Source of the DNA: JBFWMG01 sp050251715
GTDB lineage: Bacteria; Desulfobacterota; Desulfovibrionia; Desulfovibrionales; Desulfovibrionaceae
Direction of reading: 5' to 3'
Assembly: GCA_050251715.1 (NCBI GenBank)
Contig: JBFWMG010000016.1
Location: 6,237 to 70,236 of the forward strand
Length of the DNA: 64,000 bases
Of the stretch, positions 41,992-50,705 are shown piece after piece. Numbering within the stretch: the stretch's first letter is position 1; each line of letters opens with the position of its first letter. Under the pieces are notes generated by a model that worked only from the letters and a program-made list of their open reading frames with translations, was not told the origin of the DNA and did not search any database. Made by a program: the position numbers and the translations under genes.

Positions 41992-44900
41992 ATGAAGCTC
42001 GACAGGAGACGGTTTCTCAAGCTGTCGACCCTCGCCGCCACGGCCACGGCCTTTGGTGGCCTGGGATTCGGCCTGGAGACGCCCCGCGCGCACGCGCAAC
42101 TGCTCAAAACGCGCTGGGCCAAACAGACGACATCCATCTGTCCCTACTGCGCCGTGGGGTGCGGCCTCATCGTGCACACGGACACGGCGAACCTGCGCGC
42201 CATCAACACCGAGGGCGACCCGGACCACCCGATCAACGAGGGGTCGCTGTGCGCCAAGGGCGCGTCGCTGTGGCAACTGGGCGAAAACGACGAGCGGCCC
42301 AAGGCGCCCATGTACCGCGCGCCCTACAGCAACGAATGGAAGACCGTGTCCTGGGAGTGGGCCTTGGAGCGCATTGCCGAGCGCGTGAAGGAAACCCGCG
42401 ACGCCACCTTCACTGCGGTCAACGCCAAGGGCCAGACCGTGAACCGGTGCGACGGCATCGCCTCGGTGGGCTCGGCGGCCATCGACAACGAGGAATGCTG
42501 GTCCTACCAGGCCATCCTGCGCGCGCTGGGTCTCGTGTACATCGAGCACCAGGCGCGCATCTGCCACAGCTCCACCGTGGCCGCCCTGGCCGAATCCTTT
42601 GGCCGCGGCGCCATGACCAACCACTGGATCGACATCAAGAACAGCGACTGCGTCCTGGTCATGGGCAGCAACGCGGCGGAAAACCACCCCATCTCCATGA
42701 AATGGGTGCTGCGCGCCATGGACAAGGGCGCCAAGCTCATCAGCGTGGACCCGCGCTTCACCCGCACCTCCTCCAAAGCGGACCTCTACTGCCGCATCCG
42801 GGCGGGCACGGACATCGCGGTGCTCGGCGGCCTCATCAAATACATCCTGGACCACGACCTCATCCAGCGCGACTACGTGGTCAGCCACACCAACGCCCCC
42901 TACATCGTGGGCAAGGATTTCGACTTCCATGACGGCCTGTTCTCCGGGTACAAGCCCAACCCGGACAGCGCCGACTATGCCGGCTCCTACGACAAGAAGA
43001 AGTGGGCCTTCGAACTGGACGACCAGGGCGTGCCCAAGAAGGATCCCACCCTCAAGCACCCCCGCTGCGTCTACAACCTGCTCAAAAAGCACTACGCCCG
43101 CTACGACGCGGACCGCGTGGTGGGAGCCTCCGGCGCGGACAAGAAGGCGCTGCTCGAATTCTACAAGCTCTACGCGGCCACGGGCAAGCCCGACAAGACC
43201 GGCACCATCATGTATGCCATGGGCTGGACCCAGCATACCGTGGGCGTGCAGTACATCCGCACCATGGCCATGGTGCAACTGCTGCTGGGCAACATCGGCC
43301 TGGCGGGCGGCGGCGTGAACGCGCTGCGCGGCGAATCCAACGTGCAGGGCTCCACGGACCACTGCCTGCTGTGGCACATCCTGCCCGGCTACCTGGGCAC
43401 GCCCAACGCGTCCCTCACGTCCCTGGCTCAGTACAACACGGCCAAGAGCGCCCCGCACCTGGCCGGGGCCAAGGATCCCAAAAGCGCGGCGTGGTGGCAG
43501 AACTATCCCAAGTACATGGCCAGCTTCCTCAAGGCCATGTACCCCGGCGCCGCGCCCGAGGACGGCTACGCCTGGCTGCCCAAGGCCGAGGACGGCAAGA
43601 CATACACCTGGCTGCAACTCTTCAACGCCATGTACCACGGCGCGTTCAAGGGCTTCTTCTCCTGGGGACAGAACCCGGCCTGCTCCGGCGCCAATGCGGG
43701 CAAGAACCGCAAGGCCTTCGCCAACCTGGACTGGATGGTCAACGTCAACATCTTCGAGAACGAGACGAGCAGTTTCTGGAAGGGACCGGACGTGGACCCG
43801 GCCTCCATCAAGACCGAGGTGTTCTTCCTGCCCTGCGCCGTGTCCATCGAAAAGGAAGGCTCCATCACCAACTCGGGGCGCTGGATGCAGTGGCGCTACC
43901 AGGGACCCAAGCCGTGGGGGCTGTCCAAGAGCGACGGCCACATCATGACCGAGCTGTTCATGAAGATCCGCGAGCTGTACAAGACCAAGGGCGGCGTGTT
44001 CCACAAGCCCATCGAGGCGCTCAGCGTGGACATGTGGCAGGACAAGCAGGGCTACAACGCCCACAACGTGGCCAAGCTCATCAACGGCTATTTCCTCAAG
44101 GATGTGGAGATCAAGGGCACGCTGTACAAGAAGGGCACGCTGGTGCCCAGCTTCGCCTTTTTGCAGGCGGACGGCTCCACCTGCTCGGGCAACTGGCTGT
44201 ATTGCAACTCGTACACCGAAAAGGGCAACATGGCCGCCCGCCGCGACAAGACCCAGACCAAGGAGCAGGCCGCCATCGGCCTGTATCCCAACTGGACGTG
44301 GTGCTGGCCGGTCAACCGCCGCATCATCTACAACCGCGCCTCGTGCGACAACAAGGGCGTGCCCTATGCGCCGCAGAAATCCGTCATCGCCTGGAACGGC
44401 GAAAAGTGGATCGGCGACGTGCCGGACGGCGGCTGGGCGCCCGGAACCAAGAGCGCCTTCATCATGAAGCCCCACGGCGTGGGTTCCATCTTTGGCCCCG
44501 GCCTCAAGGACGGCCCCTTCCCCGAGCACTACGAGCCCATGGAGTGCCCGGTGCTGGAGAACCCGTTCTCCAAGCAGCTGCACAACCCCGTGGCCCTGCG
44601 CTTCACCGAGGAGCCCAAGGCGGTGTGCGACCCGCGCTTCCCCTTCGTGGCCAGCACCTACCGGGTCACCGAGCACTGGCAGACCGGCCTCATGACCCGC
44701 TACACGCCCTGGCTGCTGGAGGCCATGCCGCAGATGTTCGTGGAAATGAGCAAGGAGCTCGCCTCGTTGCGGGGTATCGCCAACGGCGACAAGGTGTACG
44801 TGGAAACCCTGCGCGGCTCCATCTGGGCCGTGGCCGTGGTCACGGGCCGCTTCAAGCCCATCACCATCATGGGCCAGACCGTGCACCAGATCGGCATGCC

Positions 44901-45036
44901 GTGGTGCTACGGCTGGCAGATGCCGCACGACGGCAGCGGCGGCGATTCCGCCAACCTGCTGACCCCGTCGGTGGGCGATCCCAATACCGGCATACCCGAG
45001 ACCAAGGTCTTCATGGCCAACGTCCGCAAAGCGTAG
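41992..45036 (+). CDS. fdhA: periplasmic formate dehydrogenase catalytic subunit (Cys form)
   Basis: 1014 aa molybdenum/tungsten bis-MGD enzyme that oxidises formate, exported folded by Tat: DRRRFLKLSTLAATATAFGG. The [4Fe-4S] site is SICPYCAVGCGLIV. In QARICHSSTVAALAESFGR, Cys191 stands where characterised FdhA proteins often have Sec (codon TGC at 42562, not TGA). C-terminal MPT-binding motifs include WCWPVNRRIIYNRASC and GDKVYVETLRGS. AAGGAGG precedes the ATG. It is coupled to fdhB by a 14-base gap and sits in a genome that can make selenoproteins. Confidence 0.94.
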   Translation: MKLDRRRFLKLSTLAATATAFGGLGFGLETPRAHAQLLKTRWAKQTTSICPYCAVGCGLIVHTDTANLRAINTEGDPDHPINEGSLCAKGASLWQLGENDERPKAPMYRAPYSNEWKTVSWEWALERIAERVKETRDATFTAVNAKGQTVNRCDGIASVGSAAIDNEECWSYQAILRALGLVYIEHQARICHSSTVAALAESFGRGAMTNHWIDIKNSDCVLVMGSNAAENHPISMKWVLRAMDKGAKLISVDPRFTRTSSKADLYCRIRAGTDIAVLGGLIKYILDHDLIQRDYVVSHTNAPYIVGKDFDFHDGLFSGYKPNPDSADYAGSYDKKKWAFELDDQGVPKKDPTLKHPRCVYNLLKKHYARYDADRVVGASGADKKALLEFYKLYAATGKPDKTGTIMYAMGWTQHTVGVQYIRTMAMVQLLLGNIGLAGGGVNALRGESNVQGSTDHCLLWHILPGYLGTPNASLTSLAQYNTAKSAPHLAGAKDPKSAAWWQNYPKYMASFLKAMYPGAAPEDGYAWLPKAEDGKTYTWLQLFNAMYHGAFKGFFSWGQNPACSGANAGKNRKAFANLDWMVNVNIFENETSSFWKGPDVDPASIKTEVFFLPCAVSIEKEGSITNSGRWMQWRYQGPKPWGLSKSDGHIMTELFMKIRELYKTKGGVFHKPIEALSVDMWQDKQGYNAHNVAKLINGYFLKDVEIKGTLYKKGTLVPSFAFLQADGSTCSGNWLYCNSYTEKGNMAARRDKTQTKEQAAIGLYPNWTWCWPVNRRIIYNRASCDNKGVPYAPQKSVIAWNGEKWIGDVPDGGWAPGTKSAFIMKPHGVGSIFGPGLKDGPFPEHYEPMECPVLENPFSKQLHNPVALRFTEEPKAVCDPRFPFVASTYRVTEHWQTGLMTRYTPWLLEAMPQMFVEMSKELASLRGIANGDKVYVETLRGSIWAVAVVTGRFKPITIMGQTVHQIGMPWCYGWQMPHDGSGGDSANLLTPSVGDPNTGIPETKVFMANVRKA

Positions 45037-45050
45037 GAGGCTGAAACACT

Positions 45051-45764
45051 ATGCAAAAGGCATTCTTCATCGATACGTCGCGGTGCACGGCCTGCCGTGG
45101 CTGCCAGGTGGCGTGCAAACAATGGCACAAGCTCCCTGCGGAACCGACCAAAAACGTGGGCTCGTACCAGAACCCGCAGGATCTGTCGTTCCACACCTAC
45201 AAGCTGGTGCGCTTCAGCGAGGACGAGACCGGCGGCGGCATGCGGTGGCTGTTCTTCCCCGAGCAGTGCCGCCACTGCCTGGTGCCGCCCTGCAAGCAGA
45301 CGGCGGACAATCCCGACGCCATCCTGCAGGACGAGACCACCGGCGCGGTCATCTTCACCGAGCTGACCGCCAAGGAGGACAAGGACGCCATCCGCGACTC
45401 CTGCCCGTATGACATCCCGCGCACGGACCCGGTTTCCGGCATCATGGGCAAGTGCGACATGTGCCTGGACCGCGTGCACAACGGCCTCAAGCCCGCCTGC
45501 GTGCTGTCGTGCCCCACCGGGGCCATGAACTTTGGCGACCGCGACGAGATGCTGGCCCTGGCCAAGACGCGGTTGGCGAAGGTGAAAAAGAGGAGTCCCC
45601 AGGCCATGCTGGCCGATCCGGACGACGTGAGCGTGATCTACCTCTTCGAGGTGGATCCCAAGCGGTACCACACCCACGCCGTGGCCGAGGCCGCGCCTGT
45701 CAGGGGCATGACCCGCAAGGATTTCCTGGCCGCCCTGGCGCGGCCCGTGAAGCATCTGGGATAG
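45051..45764 (+). CDS. fdhB: formate dehydrogenase iron-sulfur subunit
   Basis: 237 aa ferredoxin-type subunit with four cysteine groups: CTACRGCQVACKQW, CRHCLVPPCKQTA, CPYDIPRTDPVSG region, and CDMCLDRVHNGLKPACVLSCP. It has no signal peptide, so it should cross the membrane with FdhA by Tat piggy-back, as in Desulfovibrio FdhAB. It passes electrons to periplasmic cytochromes. The RBS AGGAGG precedes the ATG. Confidence 0.92.
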   Translation: MQKAFFIDTSRCTACRGCQVACKQWHKLPAEPTKNVGSYQNPQDLSFHTYKLVRFSEDETGGGMRWLFFPEQCRHCLVPPCKQTADNPDAILQDETTGAVIFTELTAKEDKDAIRDSCPYDIPRTDPVSGIMGKCDMCLDRVHNGLKPACVLSCPTGAMNFGDRDEMLALAKTRLAKVKKRSPQAMLADPDDVSVIYLFEVDPKRYHTHAVAEAAPVRGMTRKDFLAALARPVKHLG

Positions 45765-45792
45765 GCGCTCGACACACGCCCCTCCTGCACCG

Positions 45793-45829
45793 ACCGGCTG
45801 CGGCGCCCTGCCGCAGCCGGTTTTTATTT
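45793..45829 (+). terminator. intrinsic terminator of fdhAB
   Basis: Perfect 12-bp GC stem (45793-45804 with 45810-45821), five-base loop, then TTTTATTT on the plus strand. It follows the fdhB stop by about 30 bases, and the convergent radical SAM gene ends just beyond it. Confidence 0.88.
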
Positions 45830-45878
45830 GCGCAGGGCACCCCTTTGCGGGAACTGCGCGGGGCGCATTCGGCGGGCG

Positions 45879-47282
45879 TTAATGCCGTGCGGCCCTGGAT
45901 GCGCCCGAAAACATGCGCCGCAGGCGGAAATAGTTCTCATCCAGGCCCATGTTGCGCATATGCTCGTAGATCTCCGGGCTGACACCCTGGGCAAGGCGCA
46001 GTTGCAGGTAGATGAGGTCGTCCATGTCGTGCTCGCCCGTATACACGGGAGGCGGATCGACCGAATGCCAATATTCGTCGCCGATGATGCCCTGGCGGCG
46101 GGCGTTCTCGTACTGCACCGTGCCGGGCAGAAGCGTGGTCAGGCCCATGATCGGCGCGGTGGCGGGCTGTATGTCGCGTATGAGCTGGACGGTCTCGTCG
46201 ATGGTCTCCACGGTTTCGCCGGGGTTGCCCACCATGAGGAAGCAGCACGGCTCCAGGCCCGCCGCATGCGTCAGGCGGAAGGCCTCTCGCACCTGCGCCA
46301 CGGTGAACCCCTTGTTGATCGATTGCAGGATGCGCGGGCTGCCGGATTCCACACCGTAATAGACCCGGTAGCACCCCGCCTTGCGCATCCAGCGCAGCAT
46401 CTCGCCCGTCACGCAATCGACCCGCGTTTCCGCCATCCACACCATATCCAACCTGCGCTCCAGCATGGCCTTGCAGATGGCGATGGCCCGTGCGGGCTTC
46501 AGCGCGAACAGGTCGTCGGAAAAATACACGTGGCGCACGCCCCGCGTGTCGCGCAGCAGTTCCAATTCGTCCACCACGTTTTCCGGCGAGCGGAAGGCCC
46601 ACTTGCCGTTGAACAGCCGGTTGACCGAACAGAAATGGCAGTGAAAGGGACACCCGCGCGAGGTCATGACGTGCGTGCCCGTCAGATCCATATATTCTCT
46701 GGGAATTTCAGGAGATTTATATTCGGCCAAGGAAAACGTGTCATAGGCGGGAAAAGGCAGGCCGTCCAGATTGTCCATGATCGGGCGTGGCGGCGTGTAC
46801 AGGACGCGGCCATCCCGCATGAAGGCGATACCGTGCACGGTGCTCAAGTCCTGCTTGCGGGCCAGGCAATCCGCCAACGCCACGATGGTGATCTCCCCCT
46901 GGCCCCGCACCACCACGTCCACGGCGGGATGGTTGAGCATGTGCTCCGGGAACAGCGTGGCGTGCGGTCCGCCCATGACCACAAAGGCATTGGGCGCCAC
47001 CCGCCGCGCCAGGGCCGCCACCCGCAGGGCGTTGGCCCGGCCAAAGGTGAAACAGCTGATCCCCACGATGTCGGGCGCACGATGCGCGATGAGTTCGGCA
47101 ATGTCATGCCATTCCCAGTCGTGCAGATCGTACGGTTCCGCCGCGTGGCCGCTGGCGCGCAACGAACTGGCCAGATAGGCGATGCCGAGCGGCACCCAGG
47201 TCTTGGGCGGCAGCAAATCCGGCTCGAAGGTGGCGGGATTCATGAGCCGCATGGCGGGTGGGTTGAGAAGCAGTACGTTCAT
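45879..47282 (-). CDS. B12-binding-domain radical SAM protein
   Basis: 467 aa from ATG 47282 (GAGGA upstream). The N-terminal B12-binding-like domain starts NVLLLNPPAMRLMNP and runs to VVMGGPHATLFPEHM. The radical SAM motif is SRGCPFHCHFCSVNRLFNG, followed by YFSDDLFALKPARAIAICK, YYGVESGSPRILQSINKG and MVGNPGETVETIDETV. It lies downstream of aor in the same direction. Similar genes act in natural-product or lipid modification. Here nothing fixes the substrate, and a link to the aldehyde oxidoreductase rests on neighbourhood only. Confidence 0.83.
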   Translation of the reverse strand: MNVLLLNPPAMRLMNPATFEPDLLPPKTWVPLGIAYLASSLRASGHAAEPYDLHDWEWHDIAELIAHRAPDIVGISCFTFGRANALRVAALARRVAPNAFVVMGGPHATLFPEHMLNHPAVDVVVRGQGEITIVALADCLARKQDLSTVHGIAFMRDGRVLYTPPRPIMDNLDGLPFPAYDTFSLAEYKSPEIPREYMDLTGTHVMTSRGCPFHCHFCSVNRLFNGKWAFRSPENVVDELELLRDTRGVRHVYFSDDLFALKPARAIAICKAMLERRLDMVWMAETRVDCVTGEMLRWMRKAGCYRVYYGVESGSPRILQSINKGFTVAQVREAFRLTHAAGLEPCCFLMVGNPGETVETIDETVQLIRDIQPATAPIMGLTTLLPGTVQYENARRQGIIGDEYWHSVDPPPVYTGEHDMDDLIYLQLRLAQGVSPEIYEHMRNMGLDENYFRLRRMFSGASRAARH

Positions 47283-47315
47283 ACGTCCTCGCTGGTCATG
47301 TCTGTGTTGCGAGAT

Positions 47316-47381
47316 GCCCGCCGCCCCGGAGGTGTAGGTGGGCGGCGGGCTCACAACCCTTGTGGATGGAGGTGCACAAGG
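47316..47381 (-). other. two hairpins between aor and the radical SAM gene
   Basis: GCCCGCCGCC/GGCGGCGGGC (47316-47325 with 47341-47350) and CCTTGTG/CACAAGG (47358-47364 with 47375-47381). On the minus strand they come right after the aor stop, with no U-run, so they may protect the upstream mRNA or attenuate the radical SAM gene. Confidence 0.5.
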
Positions 47382-47391
47382 AATTTTATGG

Positions 47392-49536
47392 TTACGCCGG
47401 CAGCTTGAACGCCTTGGCCTCGAACGTCGCCAGGACATCGGCCATGCCCAGCTTCTTCAACGTGGCGCGCTTGGGCAGGCCGGTTTCCACGTCCCAACCC
47501 ATCATCTTGTAGTACTCGGTCTTTGTGTCTTCAAAGTGCTCCCGCACCAGTGGCGGGTGCGGCGGTTCCGCCGGGGGGAACGAAGGCAACAGGCGCGTTT
47601 CGACCGGGGCGAAGAAATGCTCCGGCAACTGGTCGTGCTCCTTGCGCAGGTTCACGAACTTGCCGTCGTTCCATTCCATGGCGGTCAGGAGCCGGTGCAT
47701 GATCCATATCCTGGCGGCACGGTCGTTCAGCGCTTCCTGGGTCATCTTTTCGCCGGTCACCAGCTCGAACAGCTTGTATTCCACGGACACGTCGCCGGTG
47801 TAGTCCCGGTCCTCGCGGCCGCTGGTCATGATGGGGAACACCCAGTCGCAGACCGTGATGCTGTCCTTGATGCAGCCACGGTAGTGGATGAACTGGCAGA
47901 GGTAGGCGTTGGCCAGGGCGGACTTGTGTCCGTTCCAGGTCGCGGGCACGTCGCGCTCGCGGTGCAGGTCGTTCAACCCGTTCACCGCTATGTCCTTGCC
48001 CCAATGGGCCGTGGCCACGGGCAAGGCCTGCTCGAAGGTCAGGCCGGTCCATTCCAGGAGATTGGTCATGGCGTGGCGGTTGGGATCCCTGTTTTCCACG
48101 GCGAAGTTGACCGCCCAGTAGTAGCCGAAGGTTCTGGGGTCGTAGTGCGCGGACATGCCCCAGCCGCCGTTGCCGCCCACAACGCCGCCCATGATGCCTT
48201 CCATGTTCTCGAAGGCCATGACGCGCTCGGCGGCCAGCTTCATGCCCCGCTTCTTGAACTCCCCGGCGATGATGTCCATGGCGCGGCGGAAGCCCTCGGC
48301 CAGGCTGTCACCCAGGAAGCTCTGGCGGAAGGCGATCATGCGCATCAACGTTTCCAGGCCTTCCTCGCCCATGTCGCCCTTGGGAGGATAATGGCCCTTT
48401 TCCAAACCCTTGTAGAGCTCGGGGGTCACAAGGCGCATGTCGAGCAGGTGCTGCAACAGGTTCTTGCCGTCCACTATCTCGTCCTGCAGGTGCCAGACGA
48501 ACTGGATCATGGGGAACATCTCAAAGGTGTCCACGCCCAGTTGGTTGGCCAGCTGGTTGGCCAGATAGGTGGCCTTGTCGCGGTTGCCGAGCCAGGAATA
48601 GAACCACTGGGTGCAGCTGACCGCGCCGCCGCCCATGCCGGGCACGTTCATGTAGGAGTAGCAGCCCTGCGGGCACGAATAGCAGGATTGCGACTTGATG
48701 TGGTATTCGTTCAGCCAGGGTGCGCAGCTCTTGGTCTGGTCAAAGCGCAGCGCCTGCTGGTTGATGTTCTTGGGATCGATGTGCTTTTCCGTCCAGCTCA
48801 GGGGGCCGGAGGACAGCGGCGTGGCGCCCAGGGGCGCGGGCTGGAACTCGCGCACGCTCTTGACGTACTTGACCAGACCCTTCTTGTCCGCCACCTTCAC
48901 GCCCTTGGTGCCGCGCACCGCGATGGCCTTGAGGTTCTTGGAGCCCATGACCGCGCCGAAACCACCCTGGCCCGCGGCGTTGCCGATGCGGTGGATGATG
49001 GGCGCGATGCGCACGCGGCGCTCGCCCGAGGGGCCGATGATCGCGATCTGGACCTTCTCGTCGTCCAGGCGCTTCTTGATCAGATCCTGGGCGGCAAAGG
49101 TATCGCGGCCCCAGACGAACGCGGCGTCCTCGATGGTGGCGGTGTCGTTGTTGATGTTGATGTACACCGGCTTGGATGCCTTGCCCTGGACGATGACCGC
49201 GTCATAGCCCGCCAATTTGAGCTCCGCGCCCCAATAGCCGCCAAAACCGCTGCGGCTGACCAGCGGATGCTTGGCGCCGGGCGCGTAGACGTGCGGCGAA
49301 ATGGAGATGACCTCGGAACGGCCGGTGGAGGGAGCCAACGTGCCCGTCAGCGGCCCCGTGGCAAAGATGATGCGGTTTTCCGCGCTAAAGGGATCCGCCG
49401 TGGGCGCCTCGTCAAAGATGACCTTGTAGCCGATGCCGATGCCGCCCGTATAATCGATGTACTTCTCCGTCTTTTCCTTCGTAATGGTATTGTTGTCCAG
49501 ATTCACTCGCAATATTGTTCCAGCCCATCCATTCAT
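47392..49536 (-). CDS. aor: tungsten-containing aldehyde:ferredoxin oxidoreductase
   Basis: 714 aa, AOR family; oxidises aldehydes (or reduces acids) with ferredoxin at a tungsto-bispterin. ATG 49536 has AAGGAG upstream. The N-terminal domain has GWAGTILRVNLDNNTITKEK, the pterin region YAPGAKHPLVSRSGFGGYWG, the [4Fe-4S] motif CYSCPQGCYSY and the distant cluster cysteine region GCIKDSITVCDWVFP. No signal peptide is present. It follows the Tat-signal ferredoxin gene, the same pairing as E. coli YdhY/YdhV. It uses the Mo/W supply system encoded elsewhere in the window. Confidence 0.92.
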   Translation of the reverse strand: MNGWAGTILRVNLDNNTITKEKTEKYIDYTGGIGIGYKVIFDEAPTADPFSAENRIIFATGPLTGTLAPSTGRSEVISISPHVYAPGAKHPLVSRSGFGGYWGAELKLAGYDAVIVQGKASKPVYININNDTATIEDAAFVWGRDTFAAQDLIKKRLDDEKVQIAIIGPSGERRVRIAPIIHRIGNAAGQGGFGAVMGSKNLKAIAVRGTKGVKVADKKGLVKYVKSVREFQPAPLGATPLSSGPLSWTEKHIDPKNINQQALRFDQTKSCAPWLNEYHIKSQSCYSCPQGCYSYMNVPGMGGGAVSCTQWFYSWLGNRDKATYLANQLANQLGVDTFEMFPMIQFVWHLQDEIVDGKNLLQHLLDMRLVTPELYKGLEKGHYPPKGDMGEEGLETLMRMIAFRQSFLGDSLAEGFRRAMDIIAGEFKKRGMKLAAERVMAFENMEGIMGGVVGGNGGWGMSAHYDPRTFGYYWAVNFAVENRDPNRHAMTNLLEWTGLTFEQALPVATAHWGKDIAVNGLNDLHRERDVPATWNGHKSALANAYLCQFIHYRGCIKDSITVCDWVFPIMTSGREDRDYTGDVSVEYKLFELVTGEKMTQEALNDRAARIWIMHRLLTAMEWNDGKFVNLRKEHDQLPEHFFAPVETRLLPSFPPAEPPHPPLVREHFEDTKTEYYKMMGWDVETGLPKRATLKKLGMADVLATFEAKAFKLPA

Positions 49537-49559
49537 GGCTTCACTCCTTTGGGGTGATG

Positions 49560-50213
49560 TTATCGCAATTGTACGAACTTGATCGCATTGGCGGGGCAGT
49601 ACTTGACGCACTGCGGATCACCGCCGCACAGATCGCACTTGGAATACTTTTCCGCTTCCTCGTTGCGCACGATCATGTCCCACGGGCATGCCGCGTAGCA
49701 TTCGCCGCACCCCTGGCATTTGGCGGGGTCGATGATCCGCGCACCCGTCTTCTCGTCCAGAATGAGGGCGTCCCATTCGCAGGCAAGATAGCAGTCCGCC
49801 ATGTTGCACTGCCGGCAGGTGTTGGGCATGACCGCCAGCATGGCCAAGGAATGCAGCGGGTCATAGGTGGTGTTGATGCGGCTCAGGGACGGTTGGCACA
49901 CGCCGTCGTGTCCCAGCGAGCACACGATTTCACACGTCCTGCACCCAACGCAGGTGGTGGGGTCGGTCACGAGCCACGCCCGGGAGTTGGGCAGCTGGTC
50001 CGGCGTGATGTTGCGGTTGTAGTGCTTGGGGTTGAAATTCTTGGGAGCGGCAAACGCCTTGGTCGAAACCAGTGCGCCCGCCGCGACCTGTACACCAAGC
50101 AATGTCAGCATCTTGCGCCGGGATATGCCACCTCCGCCCTTTTCGGGCATCTTTTCCGATGACACATCAGGCAGACATTGCTCACGCGCTTCGTGCAGAG
50201 TATTCTTGCTCAC
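49560..50213 (-). CDS. Tat-signal ferredoxin-like partner of AOR (YdhY-like)
   Basis: 217 aa from GTG 50213, with AAAGGAG six bases upstream. Residues 30-55 hold a twin-arginine signal, SRRKMLTLLGVQVAAGALVS. The mature part has cysteine sets for four [4Fe-4S] clusters: CVGCRTCEIVCSLGHDGVC, CRQCNMADCYLAC, CQGCGECYAACPWDM and CDLCGGDPQCVKYCP. The N-terminal 40 residues before the signal are unusually long. It is the first gene of the sigma-54 operon. The signal contrasts with AOR, which has none. Confidence 0.88.
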   Translation of the reverse strand: MSKNTLHEAREQCLPDVSSEKMPEKGGGGISRRKMLTLLGVQVAAGALVSTKAFAAPKNFNPKHYNRNITPDQLPNSRAWLVTDPTTCVGCRTCEIVCSLGHDGVCQPSLSRINTTYDPLHSLAMLAVMPNTCRQCNMADCYLACEWDALILDEKTGARIIDPAKCQGCGECYAACPWDMIVRNEEAEKYSKCDLCGGDPQCVKYCPANAIKFVQLR

Positions 50214-50241
50214 TGTCGTCTCCTTTGCTTGTACGGGGCGG

Positions 50242-50266
50242 TTGTCGTCATGTGACGCAGCGACAA
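50242..50266. promoter_or_regulatory. nested palindrome at the aor transcription start
   Basis: TTGTCG (50242-50247) pairs with CGACAA (50261-50266), with an inner CGTCA-TG-TGACG (50246-50257). It covers the expected start of the sigma-54 transcript, so a protein bound here would block the promoter. The TGTGACG core is slightly CRP/FNR-like. The identity of the binding protein is unknown. Confidence 0.5.
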
Positions 50267-50268
50267 TG

Positions 50269-50284
50269 GCAAGACAGGTGCCAA
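50269..50284 (-). promoter_or_regulatory. sigma-54 (-24/-12) promoter of the ferredoxin-aor operon
   Basis: On the minus strand, TTGGCAC (50284-50278), five bases CTGTC, then TTGC (50272-50269): this fits the -24/-12 consensus with exact GG-to-GC spacing. Transcription would start near 50257, giving a 44-base leader to GTG 50213. An NtrC-family activator with a GAFTGA motif is encoded 2.8 kb away (53068-54453). Confidence 0.82.
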
Positions 50285-50705
50285 GGTGAGGCCCGGATGC
50301 GGCCACACGCGGCCCAGGCGGCGGCGGCATTCAGACAACATATTGGTTCCTCTGCTTTATTTTTTTACGACACCGGGACCATTCTCCCTGTTTTTCCGGC
50401 CTCAGGGCAGGCATGCGCCCCCCCTGGCGCCGCCAGGGTATGGGTCAAGATGACTCATTCACCGCCTTTTCATGGGTCAAAAAGCCCTACCTTCCCCCGC
50501 GCGCGCGGCATGCCTCCCGCCGCGACGTGGACAGCGGCCATGCCCCTTTTCTCCCAACCCACCGAAAGCACAGCCATCCCGTCCCGCCTTGTTGCGCGCG
50601 GGGCACCTGCCGTGGGCCCAAACACACCACTATGGGCAATTTGGATCGATAATTGTAAGACAATGATGGATGTGGCATTGTCATGGATCAAAAGGGGAGC
50701 AGCGC
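50285..50705. promoter_or_regulatory. divergent intergenic region between the aor operon and the alcohol dehydrogenase gene
   Basis: About 420 bases with no convincing gene. It is the place where an enhancer for the sigma-54 promoter should lie. A symmetrical GACAATG-N10-CATTGTC (50659-50665, 50676-50682) sits 24 bases before the dehydrogenase ATG and about 380 bases from the aor promoter. A third GACAATG occurs at 50262-50268. The dehydrogenase itself shows no good -24/-12 box. Confidence 0.5.

Noticed and set aside
42562..42564. Selenocysteine in FdhA
   Set aside because: The codon is TGC, so this copy has Cys.
50640..50705. Sigma-54 promoter for the alcohol dehydrogenase
   Set aside because: The TGGCAT near 50673 lacks a GC-containing -12 box at the right spacing.
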